Source of the DNA: Sporobacter sp942492735
GTDB lineage: Bacteria; Bacillota; Clostridia; Oscillospirales; Oscillospiraceae
Length of the DNA stretch: 64,000 nucleotides
Assembly: GCA_942492735.1 (NCBI GenBank)
Contig: OW818648.1
Location: forward strand, 1,674,001-1,738,000
Direction of reading: 5' to 3'
Shown here piece by piece: positions 8,455 through 16,940 of the stretch. The notes beneath the pieces were generated by a model, which searched no databases, was not told where the DNA came from, and saw only the letters and a list, made by a program, of their open reading frames with translations. The number at the start of each line of letters is the position of its first letter. Position 1 is the first letter of the stretch. The position numbers were made by a program, and so were the translations under genes.

Positions 8455-8868
8455 TCACTTTACGTTGATTTTAAATGAATTTCGGCTCATCACAATATTG
8501 TCCACATCGATGGCATAATGGATCTCGAGATTGCCGCCGTCTGCATTGAGTTCTTGCGTGATACTCTGTGTATCGACGCCCATTGTGAGTGATCCGTACG
8601 TTGTTTCATAGACGAAATGGTGCTTGCGGCCTTCGGTGAAAATCATTTCGCCGTTGAGTCCGCCCGCTCGCGTTAGGACGACACGGTCCGGTTCGACGAC
8701 AAACGAGGTTTTCATTCCGGCGTAGCCTGTCAGCTCGCTTTCCATATAGCTGAATTCCACAATGCCATCGTTCAGATTATATTCGCCGTCTGTCACAAGC
8801 TCGAAACTCTCTTCGTCCGAATGCTGTGCCGACTGAAAGCCTTTTATAGAGATTAAAACTTTTTTCAT
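8455..8868 (-). CDS. DUF1934 (YwiB-like) beta-barrel protein
   Basis: A 137-residue protein of the DUF1934 family, predicted to form a small calycin-like beta barrel: alternating strands with FEL..DGEY, LTGYAGMKTSFVVEPDRVVLTRAGG and the ending HYAIDVDNIVMSRNSFKINV. Members are often next to argS in Firmicutes, as here. No biochemical role is established. The two genes probably form one operon read from the divergent intergenic region to the right. Confidence 0.85.
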   Translation of the reverse strand: MKKVLISIKGFQSAQHSDEESFELVTDGEYNLNDGIVEFSYMESELTGYAGMKTSFVVEPDRVVLTRAGGLNGEMIFTEGRKHHFVYETTYGSLTMGVDTQSITQELNADGGNLEIHYAIDVDNIVMSRNSFKINVK

Positions 8869-8958
8869 ATATCATTCCCATTCAAATATCGATAAATCTG
8901 CAGCAATAAGACGCAGAAATAAATTGTCAATTAAAAAGTGTCTTTCTTATGATATGCT

Positions 8959-9087
8959 AAAATACTTGCGAAAGCAAGTATTTTATTGCGCGTATGGGCG
9001 CTTCGCGCCCGTGCGCTTAATTCAAGCCGCGGCGCGGGACGCGCCGCAAGGCATGGTAACATCGCTGATATTCAGCGATGTTACCAT
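8959..9087. repeat. Cluster of four consecutive hairpins
   Basis: Four inverted repeats follow one another in 129 bases between divergent genes: 8959-8984 (11-bp stem, GAAA loop), 8988-9016 (GGGCGC core around a three-base loop with outer GCGC pairing), 9029-9047 (8-bp GC-only stem) and 9053-9087 (16-bp perfect stem, TAT loop). None of the reading frames across it looks coding. Confidence 0.8.
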
Positions 9088-9180
9088 AAATAAAACAAGT
9101 CAATAATAATAATATGTGTGGAATTTTCGGAAGTAATTTGCTATACTATACAGACGAAGAATGAAGCTGGGAGGGCCAAA

Positions 9181-9588
9181 ATGAATATTGAACTGACAGA
9201 CAAGGAATTAAGGCGTCTTCTGGATATGGTATATATCGGGAACTGGATTTTGAATTCAACACGCGGCGCCGACCGCTTTGAAGATTATGATCATGTTGAG
9301 AATCTGATTTTTTCTCATTGCGCCAAGGCGGGGATGAATACGCTCTTTGAAAAAAAAGAAGGCCGCTTTGTTCCCTCGGCAGCCTTCGAAAACGGCGGGA
9401 TTCATGAAGCGGTAGCCGATTACGAAGATACCGTATTTTTTGAGATATTGGCCGAAGAACTGGCGAGACGAGACATGGATTTCGAACCGATCGGCCCTGA
9501 AAATTTCAGCGAACTCACGAGCCGAATTGACGAATACATCGAAGAATTTGAACAAAACGGCATGGATAATATATCGTTGAACAGATAG
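9181..9588 (+). CDS. Conserved acidic protein of unknown function
   Basis: A 135-residue acidic protein. The ATG at 9181 is chosen because GGGAGG lies seven bases upstream; the upstream part of the frame has no such site. It begins MNIELTDKELRRLLDMVYIG, a helical start that I recall from uncharacterised clostridial proteins, and is rich in Glu and Asp with no signal peptide or membrane segment. Its function is unknown. It is followed at once by a terminator, so it is a single-gene unit. Confidence 0.7.
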   Translation: MNIELTDKELRRLLDMVYIGNWILNSTRGADRFEDYDHVENLIFSHCAKAGMNTLFEKKEGRFVPSAAFENGGIHEAVADYEDTVFFEILAEELARRDMDFEPIGPENFSELTSRIDEYIEEFEQNGMDNISLNR

Positions 9589-9599
9589 AATAAAAGCGG

Positions 9600-9634
9600 A
9601 AAGACTGCCTTACTCAAAAAGTAAGGTGGTCTTT
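9600..9634 (+). terminator. Terminator after the 135-residue protein
   Basis: AAAGACTGCCTTACT (9600-9614) pairs with AGTAAGGTGGTCTTT (9620-9634), with G-T pairs, followed by a T run. Confidence 0.85.
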
Positions 9635-9743
9635 TTATTATGGATACAAGTTTCGCTCAACTGTTAGAAAAAATCCAATATATGGTAATAATAGCTAATT
9701 TGCGAATCAGCCTTTTACGAATATTACAAATTGAAAACGAATA

Positions 9744-9772
9744 TTTACAAATTTGTATCCATGGGGTATAAT
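9744..9772 (+). promoter_or_regulatory. Promoter of the DUF4430/SLH protein
   Basis: TTTACA at 9744-9749 and TATAAT at 9767-9772 with a 17-base spacer. The gene starts 50 bases downstream behind AGGAGG. Confidence 0.7.
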
Positions 9773-9822
9773 AATGATGGCGTCTTTACGTTCGGTCGAT
9801 GCGAAATAAAAAGGAGGAATAA

Positions 9823-11076
9823 ATGAAACACCGCATACTCAGGCTTCTGGCAGTACTGCTGGCGTTCATATTATTAACCGGAACAACAGCAGCTGTCGAT
9901 ATTAATTCCGCAGTTATCAGTTTGCGAATTGAGGGGACAAATCAAAACCTTTATTACAACAGCGCAATGTCAGTCAGTTATTTTGAAAAAATCACCATGC
10001 GCGATGTCATCAACACCTATAATAGCAATCCGGAAGTGCCAAAAGCAATTGTTATCAATGAGAAAGAGAATTCCCGCATCACGCAGATCGGCTCACTTAA
10101 GGAACAAAGCATCGGTAGTCCTTTTGATGATGGCTGGATGATCAGAGTGAACGGTAAGAATGCCGGCAAAGCGCCGGATATTGCCGAAATCGGGTCGGGT
10201 GACGAAATCGTCATATATTACGGGGACGCAGCACTCCTTCAGTATCCCGAGATCGACCTGACACGAATGATCACAGACGGTATTGTAAAGGTGACGAGTG
10301 ACGATACAACCGTCGACGATATGGGAAATATAGATATAATGAAAAACCCTGTTGCCCAAGCAACTGTCACATGGGACGGCATGCAGTACACAACCGACAA
10401 CAACGGTGAAATTATCATTGATTCCACAGGGGCCGGTGTCGGGCATGCAATTCAGATCGAGCGTTACTTAGATAACGGGCTGCCGACAGTATTGAGACTT
10501 GCGCCGGAGTACATTGTCAAATACGGGTTTCACGATGTTGCCGGTGGCGAATGGTACTTTGATTCAGTTATGTTCGTATCGGGCAGATACCTTTTATATG
10601 GTGTCTCGGAAACCGAATTCGCGCCGGCTACAGTGATGAACAGAGCAATGTTTGTCACCGTACTCGGACGGATGGAAGACGCCCTCGTTGACCAGACCGA
10701 AGAAACAGGCTTTCCGGATGTCAAGAATGACGGCTGGTCGTCCGGCTATATTTCGTGGTCGGCAAAAAACGGCATCGTCGCAGGTTATCCGGACGGGACC
10801 TTCGGACAATACAATAACATCACGCGGGAACAGATTGCCGTCTTGCTTTACCGTTATGCGCAGATCAAGGGATATGATACGGGACTTGCCAATTTGGATT
10901 TATCCGCTTATACTGACTTGAGCAAGATATCGGAATATGCCGCAGCCGCGATGCAGTGGGCTTGCGAAAACGGTATCATCACAGGATCCGGAGGAAACCT
11001 TGATCCGCTTGGATTGGCATCCCGGGCTGAGGTCGCGTCGATGCTTGAAAGGTTTATTTCGGTATTCAATAGCTGA
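9823..11076 (+). CDS. Secreted protein with DUF4430-like and three SLH domains
   Basis: A 417-residue exported protein. Residues 1-24 form a classical signal peptide (basic start, hydrophobic LLAVLLAFILLTG, cut near TAA). A DUF4430-like domain (transcobalamin C-terminal-like ubiquitin fold) covers about 30-135, with GWMIRVNGK and GDEIVIYYGD. A beta-rich segment follows, then three S-layer homology repeats from about residue 235: FHDVAGGEWYFDSVMFVSGR, FPDVKNDGWSSGYISWSAKN and YTDLSKISEYAAAAMQWACE. It should be anchored on the cell wall with the DUF4430 part displayed. The dut gene begins 18 bases later and could be read from the same transcript. Confidence 0.85.
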   Translation: MKHRILRLLAVLLAFILLTGTTAAVDINSAVISLRIEGTNQNLYYNSAMSVSYFEKITMRDVINTYNSNPEVPKAIVINEKENSRITQIGSLKEQSIGSPFDDGWMIRVNGKNAGKAPDIAEIGSGDEIVIYYGDAALLQYPEIDLTRMITDGIVKVTSDDTTVDDMGNIDIMKNPVAQATVTWDGMQYTTDNNGEIIIDSTGAGVGHAIQIERYLDNGLPTVLRLAPEYIVKYGFHDVAGGEWYFDSVMFVSGRYLLYGVSETEFAPATVMNRAMFVTVLGRMEDALVDQTEETGFPDVKNDGWSSGYISWSAKNGIVAGYPDGTFGQYNNITREQIAVLLYRYAQIKGYDTGLANLDLSAYTDLSKISEYAAAAMQWACENGIITGSGGNLDPLGLASRAEVASMLERFISVFNS

Positions 11077-11094
11077 GACTGAAAGGATATACAT

Positions 11095-11541
11095 ATGAGC
11101 AGGATCGCTGTGAAAATAAAAAAAGTACACGCCAATGCCGTCATACCGACGTATGGCTCTCCCTTCTCGGCAGGCGCGGACCTATATGCCTGTCTGGATG
11201 AAGCAGCGATGATCGCTCCAGGGAAAACTGCCATGATACCGACCGGTCTGACACTTGAGCTTCCGGATGCGTATGCCGGCCTCGTCTATGCGCGCAGCGG
11301 ACTTGCTTCAAAAAAAGGTCTCGCTCCGGCGAACAAAGTCGGTGTTATTGACAGCGATTACAGAGGCGAATTGATTGTCGCGCTCCATAACCACGGCGAC
11401 GTGACGCAAACAGTTTCCCCGGGCGAGCGAATTGCGCAGCTTGTCATCACACCCGTACTATCTTGCGATTTTGTTGAGTCGGACGCTCTAAGCGATACGT
11501 ACCGCGGCAGCGGCGGGTTCGGTTCTACAGGACATTCATAA
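11095..11541 (+). CDS. dut: dUTP diphosphatase
   Basis: A 148-residue trimeric-type dUTPase that hydrolyses dUTP to dUMP and pyrophosphate, protecting DNA from uracil and feeding thymidylate synthesis. All five family motifs are visible: AGADLYA (27-33), ARSGLA (66-71), GVIDSDYRGEL (83-93, with catalytic D86), GERIAQLVI and the C-terminal P-loop-like RGSGGFGSTG. Length is normal. It follows the SLH gene by 18 bases with AAGGATAT as the ribosome site and ends with a strong terminator. Confidence 0.95.
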   Translation: MSRIAVKIKKVHANAVIPTYGSPFSAGADLYACLDEAAMIAPGKTAMIPTGLTLELPDAYAGLVYARSGLASKKGLAPANKVGVIDSDYRGELIVALHNHGDVTQTVSPGERIAQLVITPVLSCDFVESDALSDTYRGSGGFGSTGHS

Positions 11542-11548
11542 GCTTCTC

Positions 11549-11583
11549 AGAGGTGCTGCCAAATTATTTGGCAGCACCTCTTT
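11549..11583 (+). terminator. Terminator of dut
   Basis: A 15-bp perfect stem (GAGGTGCTGCCAAAT) followed by TTTATTT, beginning eight bases after the dut stop. Confidence 0.9.
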
Positions 11584-11641
11584 ATTTGGTCCGATATGTT
11601 TCGATAATGACAAGTAAGATCAAAAAGACGGAGGGATATGT

Positions 11642-12028
11642 ATGACTTGGAGAGACAGCTTGGAAATAGGCGTACCGACAATCGACAAACAACACAGAGA
11701 GCTTTGTGATCAGCTTGATAAACTCACAGATGCGTGTAACCATGGAAAAGGTTCGGATGAAGTCAAGAAAATTCTCGATTTTCTAGCCTCATATACTGTT
11801 AAGCACTTTGCCGACGAAGAAGCATATCAGCTGAAAATCAAATACCCGAAATATCAGCAGCACAAATTTAAACACACCGAATTTTTGGGCCAGGTCACCA
11901 AGCTTAAAAAGGAAGCAACAGAGAATGGTGTCAATATTACTATGGTTATAAAGATAAACCAGATTATATCAGCCTGGCTCATCGATCATATAAAAGCGAC
12001 AGACAGCGACTTGAAGAATTACACCTGA
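11642..12028 (+). CDS. Bacteriohemerythrin
   Basis: A 128-residue four-helix di-iron oxygen-binding protein. All family iron ligands are present: H18 (in IDKQH), H55 and E59 (HFADEE), H74 and H78 (YQQHKFKH), H116 and D121 (LIDHIKATD). The W in residue 3 and the GVPTIDKQH opening are diagnostic. In anaerobes such proteins bind or sense oxygen and may deliver it to oxygen-consuming enzymes or to chemotaxis receptors. It starts behind GGAGG and is followed by a hairpin, so it is transcribed alone. Confidence 0.95.
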   Translation: MTWRDSLEIGVPTIDKQHRELCDQLDKLTDACNHGKGSDEVKKILDFLASYTVKHFADEEAYQLKIKYPKYQQHKFKHTEFLGQVTKLKKEATENGVNITMVIKINQIISAWLIDHIKATDSDLKNYT

Positions 12029-12053
12029 TGACAACAGAAGATTAGAAAATGGC

Positions 12054-12086
12054 GCTGAGGCTGTCGACAAAATCGATGGCCTCAGC
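12054..12086 (+). terminator. Hairpin after the hemerythrin gene
   Basis: GCTGAGGC (12054-12061) pairs with GCCTCAGC (12079-12086), extended inward by six pairs including G-T; the T tract after it is weak. Confidence 0.6.
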
Positions 12087-12149
12087 TATAATTGTCAATA
12101 ATACAAAATGCCGAGGTACACGCCCGGCTGTCGGAAAGGGGATTGTCAG

Positions 12150-12701
12150 ATGTCACTGCTTGAAGAAATAAAAAACGAGGTACGGAATCTTACCCAAGAA
12201 CTCTGTGAGGAGGCGCGGCTCAAACAAGGCCAGATCGTCATCATCGGCTGCTCGTCGAGCGAAATTGCCGGGCATCGGGTCGGCAGCCTGTCAAGCCCTG
12301 AAATCGGGCAGGCCGTCTTTGAAGAAATATACGCTGTCCTGAAAGAAAAGGGAATCTATCTGGCCGCGCAGTGCTGCGAGCATTTAAACAGGGCTGTCAT
12401 CATTGAGCGCGCGGCCATTGGCGGTGGCGATGTTGTCAATGTTATTCCCCAGCCGAAGGCTGGCGGGTCCTTTGCGACAGCCGCTTATCATGGCTTGTGC
12501 GACCCCGTCGCCGTTGAGGAAATCCGCGCCGACGCCGGTATCGATATCGGCGGCACGCTGATCGGCATGCACCTGAAAAAAGTGGCCGTACCGCTCCGGC
12601 TTAAAACGACACATATTGGCAAAGCCGCTGTGAACGCCGCACGCACCCGCCCGAAATTTGTCGGCGGCAGCAGGGCGGGCTATGACGAAAAGCTATTGTA
12701 A
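12150..12701 (+). CDS. UPF0340/TIGR01440 family protein (YwlG-like)
   Basis: A 183-residue protein of the YwlG/UPF0340 (DUF436) family, known in structure but without an assigned function. Recognisable features are the IVIIGCSSSEIAG strand-loop, QCCEHLNRAVIIER and the GTLIGMHLKKVAVP end. The ATG at 12150 is preferred since AAAGGGG precedes it at suitable spacing and it gives the normal family length; the frame is open for 14 further codons upstream. It has no evident operon partner here; in other Firmicutes relatives sit near glyA and upp. Confidence 0.9.
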   Translation: MSLLEEIKNEVRNLTQELCEEARLKQGQIVIIGCSSSEIAGHRVGSLSSPEIGQAVFEEIYAVLKEKGIYLAAQCCEHLNRAVIIERAAIGGGDVVNVIPQPKAGGSFATAAYHGLCDPVAVEEIRADAGIDIGGTLIGMHLKKVAVPLRLKTTHIGKAAVNAARTRPKFVGGSRAGYDEKLL

Positions 12702-12867
12702 TAAATAAGCAGGGGAACACAGTGGGTGAAAACAATAATCGCCCCTAAATAAGGCTCCTTTGGCAAAGAAGTCGCATGGCGGCTGAGGATTGTCCCTTGT
12801 GCCGCGTAACACTGACACGGAAAAGTCGCGTTGTTGTGATTCGTGATTTTGATCTTCATAATAATCT

Positions 12868-12891
12868 AATATGACATACAGACGTCATATT
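12868..12891. promoter_or_regulatory. Inverted repeat upstream of the GyrI-like gene
   Basis: AATATGAC (12868-12875) pairs with GTCATATT (12884-12891) around an eight-base spacer, 42 bases before the GyrI-like start. It could be an operator; the regulator is unknown. The rest of 12702-12933 shows nothing recognisable. Confidence 0.45.
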
Positions 12892-12933
12892 AATGATGCT
12901 AGAATTGTGTTATCACATTTTAGGAGGATTATT

Positions 12934-13389
12934 ATGTTAAAGTTCGAAATGACCGAACAAAATGAGCAACCCGTGCTTTCTGTACGCACGCACACATCAA
13001 TGGACGATTTAAAGGCAACACTCGGAAAAGCATATCAGGTGATATTCCGGTATCTCGGCGAAATCGGAGATAGCCCTGCGGGCGCCCCATTCGTAGGCTA
13101 TTACAATATGGATATGCAGAATCTCGATGTTGAGATCGGTGTCCCTGTGGCAAAACCGATTGTTGGGAAAGGCGAAGTAATAATAAGCAGCATCCCGGCA
13201 GGCAAGCAGGCCTCCTGTGTCTATCGGGGTGCCTATACCCAGCTCGGCGCGGCTTACGAAGGGCTGACAAAATGGATCGGTGATAACGGATTGATCCCAA
13301 CAGGTGTGTGTTATGAGTTTTATCTCAATGCACCGGAAGAAGTTCCGGAAAATGAGCTCTTGACCAAAATCGTCTTTTTGTTGAAATAG
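12934..13389 (+). CDS. GyrI-like small-molecule-binding protein
   Basis: A 151-residue protein of the GyrI-like (SOUL/AraC effector-binding) fold: an N-terminal VLSVRTHTSMDDLKATLGKAY strand-helix unit, a middle GAPFVGYYNMD.NLDVEIGVPV segment, and a C-terminal WIGDNGLIPTGVCYEFYLN repeat of the same unit. Such domains bind hydrophobic cations, often as the sensor of AraC or MerR regulators; here no DNA-binding domain is attached. The ATG at 12934 follows TAGGAGG directly. It may bind a drug or metabolite. Confidence 0.85.
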   Translation: MLKFEMTEQNEQPVLSVRTHTSMDDLKATLGKAYQVIFRYLGEIGDSPAGAPFVGYYNMDMQNLDVEIGVPVAKPIVGKGEVIISSIPAGKQASCVYRGAYTQLGAAYEGLTKWIGDNGLIPTGVCYEFYLNAPEEVPENELLTKIVFLLK

Positions 13390-13412
13390 GAGAAGGGCGG
13401 CATTTCCCGTAT

Positions 13413-13474
13413 GGAATGGGTTTACCCATTCCGTCCCCGTGTGTGCGGCGCGGAGGAACGGTCAAGACCGTTCC
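13413..13474. repeat. Two short perfect hairpins
   Basis: GGAATGGGT (13413-13421) pairs with ACCCATTCC (13424-13432), and GGAACGGTC (13455-13463) pairs with GACCGTTCC (13466-13474). They sit between the GyrI-like gene and the next gene and may be an intergenic repeat element. Confidence 0.65.
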
Positions 13475-13514
13475 CTACGAGATGAGCGTTTTTCCGTTGG
13501 AAAGGATGAATAGT

Positions 13515-14456
13515 ATGGATGTTTTGGAATGGCTGCTTGAGCCTTGTGATCCATCTGTCAGATATCGGACACTTGCCCAGCTCGTGGACAAGGGCGGAAC
13601 GGAGGAGGCACTTGAGGCACAGAGACTGATTGCCGATTCAACGCCTGTCAAAAGGCTGCTGAACGCGATGCATCCTGACGGCTATTGGCTGCAGAAAAAC
13701 CCACGCACCGGTGTGATGATTGGTGATGATGCGCCATATGGCAGCTTCGGCACGACGCATTTTTGTTTGTCTTACTGCGCCGAGCTGGGAATGACACGGG
13801 ACCATCCGCAAATCGAGAATGCTGCTTCACGGTATCTCGGCTTGCAAAAGGACGACGGCGATTGGTGGCACCATATCTCCTGCATGTATACTTATAATAT
13901 CAGGGCTTTTGTTCTGCTTGGTTACCGTGATGATGAGCGAGTGCAGAAAACAGTCGACCTGATGCTCAATACAGTACGGCAGGACGGCGGCTACTTATGC
14001 GATATGCATGAGAAGCCGAAGCGCAAACCGCCAAAAAGCTGCGTTCGCGGAGCCGTCAAGGCGCTCCTTGCATTCTCTGAGCTGCCGGAGTATTGGCAGC
14101 ATGAGAGATGCCTGCGGCTGGTTGATTATTTTCTGAACAGAAACGGTATTTTCAGAAATAATGATCATACCCGCTTTGTTAACGATGATATGAAGAGTGA
14201 TTCATTTCCGATTATATGGCGGGCGAATCTCTGGGAGATTCTGTACGCGCTCAGTAAAATGGGTTACGGCCGGGACAAAAGGCTCAAGGACGCGTGGGAC
14301 GTGATGGAGAGCCGTAAGGATTCGGCAGGGAGATACGCTCTTGCCTGGACACCGGCGCAGTGCCCCTGGAAGGTCGGAAAAGTGGGAGAGCCAAACAAAT
14401 GGGTCACGCTGTATTGCCTGCTGGCTGAAAAGTATCGCCAGGGTTGTCTAAGTTGA
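13515..14456 (+). CDS. Alpha/alpha-toroid (squalene cyclase/prenyltransferase-like) protein
   Basis: A 313-residue protein with repeated Gln-Trp-like helical hairpins of the terpenoid cyclase/prenyltransferase toroid: DGYWLQKNP, LGLQKDDGDWWHH, TVRQDGGYLCDM and the later NLWEILYALSKMGYGRD. The ATG at 13515 is chosen for its AAAGG site at nine bases; ATG at 13506 is too close to that site. No DxDD cyclase motif is visible, so catalysis is doubtful; such soluble bacterial proteins have no established role. It stands alone before a terminator. Confidence 0.75.
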   Translation: MDVLEWLLEPCDPSVRYRTLAQLVDKGGTEEALEAQRLIADSTPVKRLLNAMHPDGYWLQKNPRTGVMIGDDAPYGSFGTTHFCLSYCAELGMTRDHPQIENAASRYLGLQKDDGDWWHHISCMYTYNIRAFVLLGYRDDERVQKTVDLMLNTVRQDGGYLCDMHEKPKRKPPKSCVRGAVKALLAFSELPEYWQHERCLRLVDYFLNRNGIFRNNDHTRFVNDDMKSDSFPIIWRANLWEILYALSKMGYGRDKRLKDAWDVMESRKDSAGRYALAWTPAQCPWKVGKVGEPNKWVTLYCLLAEKYRQGCLS

Positions 14457-14518
14457 GAGCATGTTATAATGCGCAATGGCTGAGAATTATTTTCGCCGGC
14501 AGATAACGTTATTAACAG

Positions 14519-14560
14519 ATTAAGGCACGATAAACAAAATCAATGTTTGTCGTGCCTTAA
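14519..14560 (+). terminator. Terminator after the toroid-fold gene
   Basis: TTAAGGCACGA and TCGTGCCTTAA form the outer stem, with TGTTTG/AAACA extending it inward, about 60 bases after the stop. The bases beyond are AT-rich. Confidence 0.75.
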
Positions 14561-14633
14561 TATAATCATTAAAATTGCTAACCAGTCCCTCGTCCCGATG
14601 TATTATTGTCCATCATCGGCATTCCCTCGCACT

Positions 14634-14753
14634 GTCATTCCCGCGAAGGCGGGAATCCATTTCTCGCGGAATCTTGTGACCTTTTAGGATTTTCGCCTAT
14701 GTGGGACTGATGTGTATGTGGGGTACGTGGATTCCCGCCTGCGCGGGAATGAC
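14634..14753. repeat. Pair of inverted copies of a palindromic repeat
   Basis: A 26-base unit with GTCATTCCCGC and GCGGGAATCCA at 14634-14659 reappears in reverse orientation at 14728-14753. Each copy is itself a short palindrome. This CATTCCCGC-type unit occurs widely as a dispersed intergenic repeat in bacteria; the pair may be the remains of a small mobile unit. Confidence 0.75.
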
Positions 14754-14770
14754 ACGTGGGTCTATTTTCG

Positions 14771-15628
14771 TTACGCAAAAATCAGGAAATAGGCGATGAC
14801 GATGACGCCAAGCGCGATTCTATACCAGCCGAAGAGTTTGAAATCATGCTTTTTAATATAACCCATCAGGAACTTGATGGCAATCATAGAGATGATAAAT
14901 GCGACGAATACGCCCGTCAGAAGGACGGCTATATCAAGTCCGGTGAAGGTGTTGTTTTCCATAAACTTATAGAGCTTCAAGCCGCTGACGCCGATCATCA
15001 TCGGGATCGACAGAAAGAACGTGAACTCCGCGGCGACAGTCCGCGAGGTCCCGACGAGAATGCCGCCTAAAATCGTGGCACCGGAGCGGGAGGTCCCGGG
15101 AATGAGCGCGAGCACCTGAAACAATCCAATGTAAACTGCGGTTCTAAGACGCAGCTTGTTCAGGTCCGCAACGGCAGGGGCACGATTTTTGTTCCAGCGT
15201 TCGACAACGATGAATAAGACACCGTAGACAATCAGCGCCGCTGAAACCGTCTGCCAGTTATAAAAGAGCGCATCAACGACGTCAACAATTAAGAAGCCGA
15301 CAATCACAGCCGGGATACACGCGGCAATGATTTTCAGCCACAGGATAAGAGTATCTTTTTTCCATATGGATTCATTAGTTTTCTTTGACTTGCCTTCGCT
15401 TTTCCCGGTATGTATCGGCAGGAGCTTTTTCCAATAGAGAAAAATGACAGCCAAAATGGAGCCCAGCTGAATAACGACGAAAAACATCTCCGTAAAAGCG
15501 TCGGACATCTTCAGCTTCATGAATTCGTCGACCAGAATCATGTGTCCGGTACTGCTGATGGGGAGCCATTCTGTGATGCCCTGAACAATGCCGAGTATAA
15601 CGGCTTTTAAAATTTCGATGATGTCCAT
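14771..15628 (-). CDS. uppP: Undecaprenyl-diphosphatase
   Basis: A 285-residue polytopic membrane enzyme (BacA/UppP family) that dephosphorylates undecaprenyl diphosphate to recycle the lipid carrier for wall synthesis; overexpression of the family gives bacitracin resistance. The catalytic signatures are GIVQGITEWLPISSTGH (residues 13-29) and PGTSRSGATI. About seven or eight transmembrane segments are visible and length is normal. It is a single gene on this strand, starting behind TGGAGA. Confidence 0.95.
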   Translation of the reverse strand: MDIIEILKAVILGIVQGITEWLPISSTGHMILVDEFMKLKMSDAFTEMFFVVIQLGSILAVIFLYWKKLLPIHTGKSEGKSKKTNESIWKKDTLILWLKIIAACIPAVIVGFLIVDVVDALFYNWQTVSAALIVYGVLFIVVERWNKNRAPAVADLNKLRLRTAVYIGLFQVLALIPGTSRSGATILGGILVGTSRTVAAEFTFFLSIPMMIGVSGLKLYKFMENNTFTGLDIAVLLTGVFVAFIISMIAIKFLMGYIKKHDFKLFGWYRIALGVIVIAYFLIFA

Positions 15629-15754
15629 ATGCGTTCTCCATTAACTTTATCTTCCATAAGGGTTATCCTATGATATCACTGTTTAGTCTGTATGTATAGA
15701 AAAAAACCTGCAAAGCCTCATTACATTTTTGTCACATTGCGGTGCTATATGACT

Positions 15755-15799
15755 AAAAAAGGCTGTCCCGTATCGGTATGATCCGATACGGGACAGCCT
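15755..15799 (-). terminator. Terminator of the rplK-rplA unit
   Basis: A perfect 17-bp stem (15760-15776 with 15783-15799) around a six-base loop, followed on the minus strand by six T. It lies 17 bases beyond the rplA stop. Confidence 0.95.
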
Positions 15800-15815
15800 A
15801 ATCGTTTTGTAAATT

Positions 15816-16508
15816 TTACAGTTGCTTGAGGGCGTTAATTTTTACGCCGGGGCCCATCGTCGAAGCCGTGACGCAGCTTCTGATATACTGACCTTTGGCG
15901 GCAGACGGTTTTGCCTTGATGACGGCATTGATGAGCGCTGAATAGTTGTCCACAAGCTTCTCGACGCCGAAGGATACCCTGCCGATGGGGCAGTGGATGA
16001 TATTCGTCTTGTCGAGACGGTATTCAATCTTACCGGCCTTGATCTCGGTGATGGCCTGAGCGAGGTTCGGTGTGACCGTACCGGCTTTCGGCGTCGGCAT
16101 GAGACCCTTAGGGCCGAGGATTTTACCGAGGCGTCCGACGATGCCCATCATATCGGGCGATGCGACGACGACGTCGTAATCGAAGAAGTTTTCCTTCTGG
16201 ATCTTGTCAACCATGTCCTGCGCACCGACATAATCGGCGCCGGCATCAAGCGCTTCCTGCTGGCGCTCTTCTTTGCAGAAAACGAGAACCTTGCGGGTTT
16301 TACCAGTGCCATGCGGTAAGACGATTGCGCCGCGAACCTGCTGGTCAGCATGGCGGGAGTCAACGCCGAGCTTGATGTGGAGCTCGACCGTCTCGTCAAA
16401 CTTGGCTTTTGAAGCTTTTATAACGAGGCCGAACGCATCGGGGGCCTCATACTGCTGTGTTCTGTCAACGAGCTTTACGCTCTCTTTATAATTTTTTCCT
16501 CTAAACAT
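15816..16508 (-). CDS. rplA: 50S ribosomal protein L1
   Basis: A 230-residue L1, the mobile stalk protein of the large subunit near the E site, which in many bacteria also represses its own mRNA. Conserved stretches include AIVLPHGTGKTRKVLVF, GRLGKILGPKGLMPTPK and the domain I return IGRVSFGVEKLVDN. It starts three bases after rplK and ends just before a perfect terminator. Confidence 0.97.
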   Translation of the reverse strand: MFRGKNYKESVKLVDRTQQYEAPDAFGLVIKASKAKFDETVELHIKLGVDSRHADQQVRGAIVLPHGTGKTRKVLVFCKEERQQEALDAGADYVGAQDMVDKIQKENFFDYDVVVASPDMMGIVGRLGKILGPKGLMPTPKAGTVTPNLAQAITEIKAGKIEYRLDKTNIIHCPIGRVSFGVEKLVDNYSALINAVIKAKPSAAKGQYIRSCVTASTMGPGVKINALKQL

Positions 16509-16511
16509 GAT

Positions 16512-16940
16512 TTAGCCCTCCACTACAACGATGCCCATGCTGCGGGCGGTACCTGCAACCATGCTCATCGCGGCTTCTACACTGCTTGCGTTTAAGTCGG
16601 GCATTTTCATCTCGGCGATCTTGCGGACTTCATCCTTGGTGATCTTTCCCACCTTGTCTTTCTGAGGGGTACCGGAGCCTGATTCGATGCCGCATGACTT
16701 TTTGAGAAGATCGGCCACGGGAGGTGTCTTCGTGATGAAAGAGAAGCTTCTGTCGGAGTAAACGGTGATAACGACAGGGATTGTCATGCCGAGATCATTT
16801 TTTGTGCGCTCATTGAATTCTTTTGTGAATAAACCAATGTTGACGCCGTGCTGTCCGAGTGCCGGACCTACCGGGGGAGCCGGTGTTGCTTTACCGGCAG
16901 GAATTTGAAGTTTTACAAGTCCTGTTACTTTTAGTGCCAC
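16512..16940 (-). CDS. rplK: 50S ribosomal protein L11
   Basis: A 142-residue L11 of the GTPase-associated region. The GTG at 16940 is chosen as start because TAGGAGGTG lies upstream and it gives the normal ALKVTGLVKLQIPAGKA start; an upstream ATG in frame would add a non-homologous extension. Conserved features are PAPPVGPALGQHGVNI, the FSFITKTPP segment and the C-terminal rRNA-binding KMPDLNASSVEAAMSMVAG. It is followed by rplA with a three-base gap. Confidence 0.97.
   Translation of the reverse strand: MALKVTGLVKLQIPAGKATPAPPVGPALGQHGVNIGLFTKEFNERTKNDLGMTIPVVITVYSDRSFSFITKTPPVADLLKKSCGIESGSGTPQKDKVGKITKDEVRKIAEMKMPDLNASSVEAAMSMVAGTARSMGIVVVEG

Noticed and set aside
9118..9180. Upstream extension of the 135-residue protein
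   Set aside because: The upstream ATG has no ribosome site, while ATG 9181 follows GGGAGG at good spacing.
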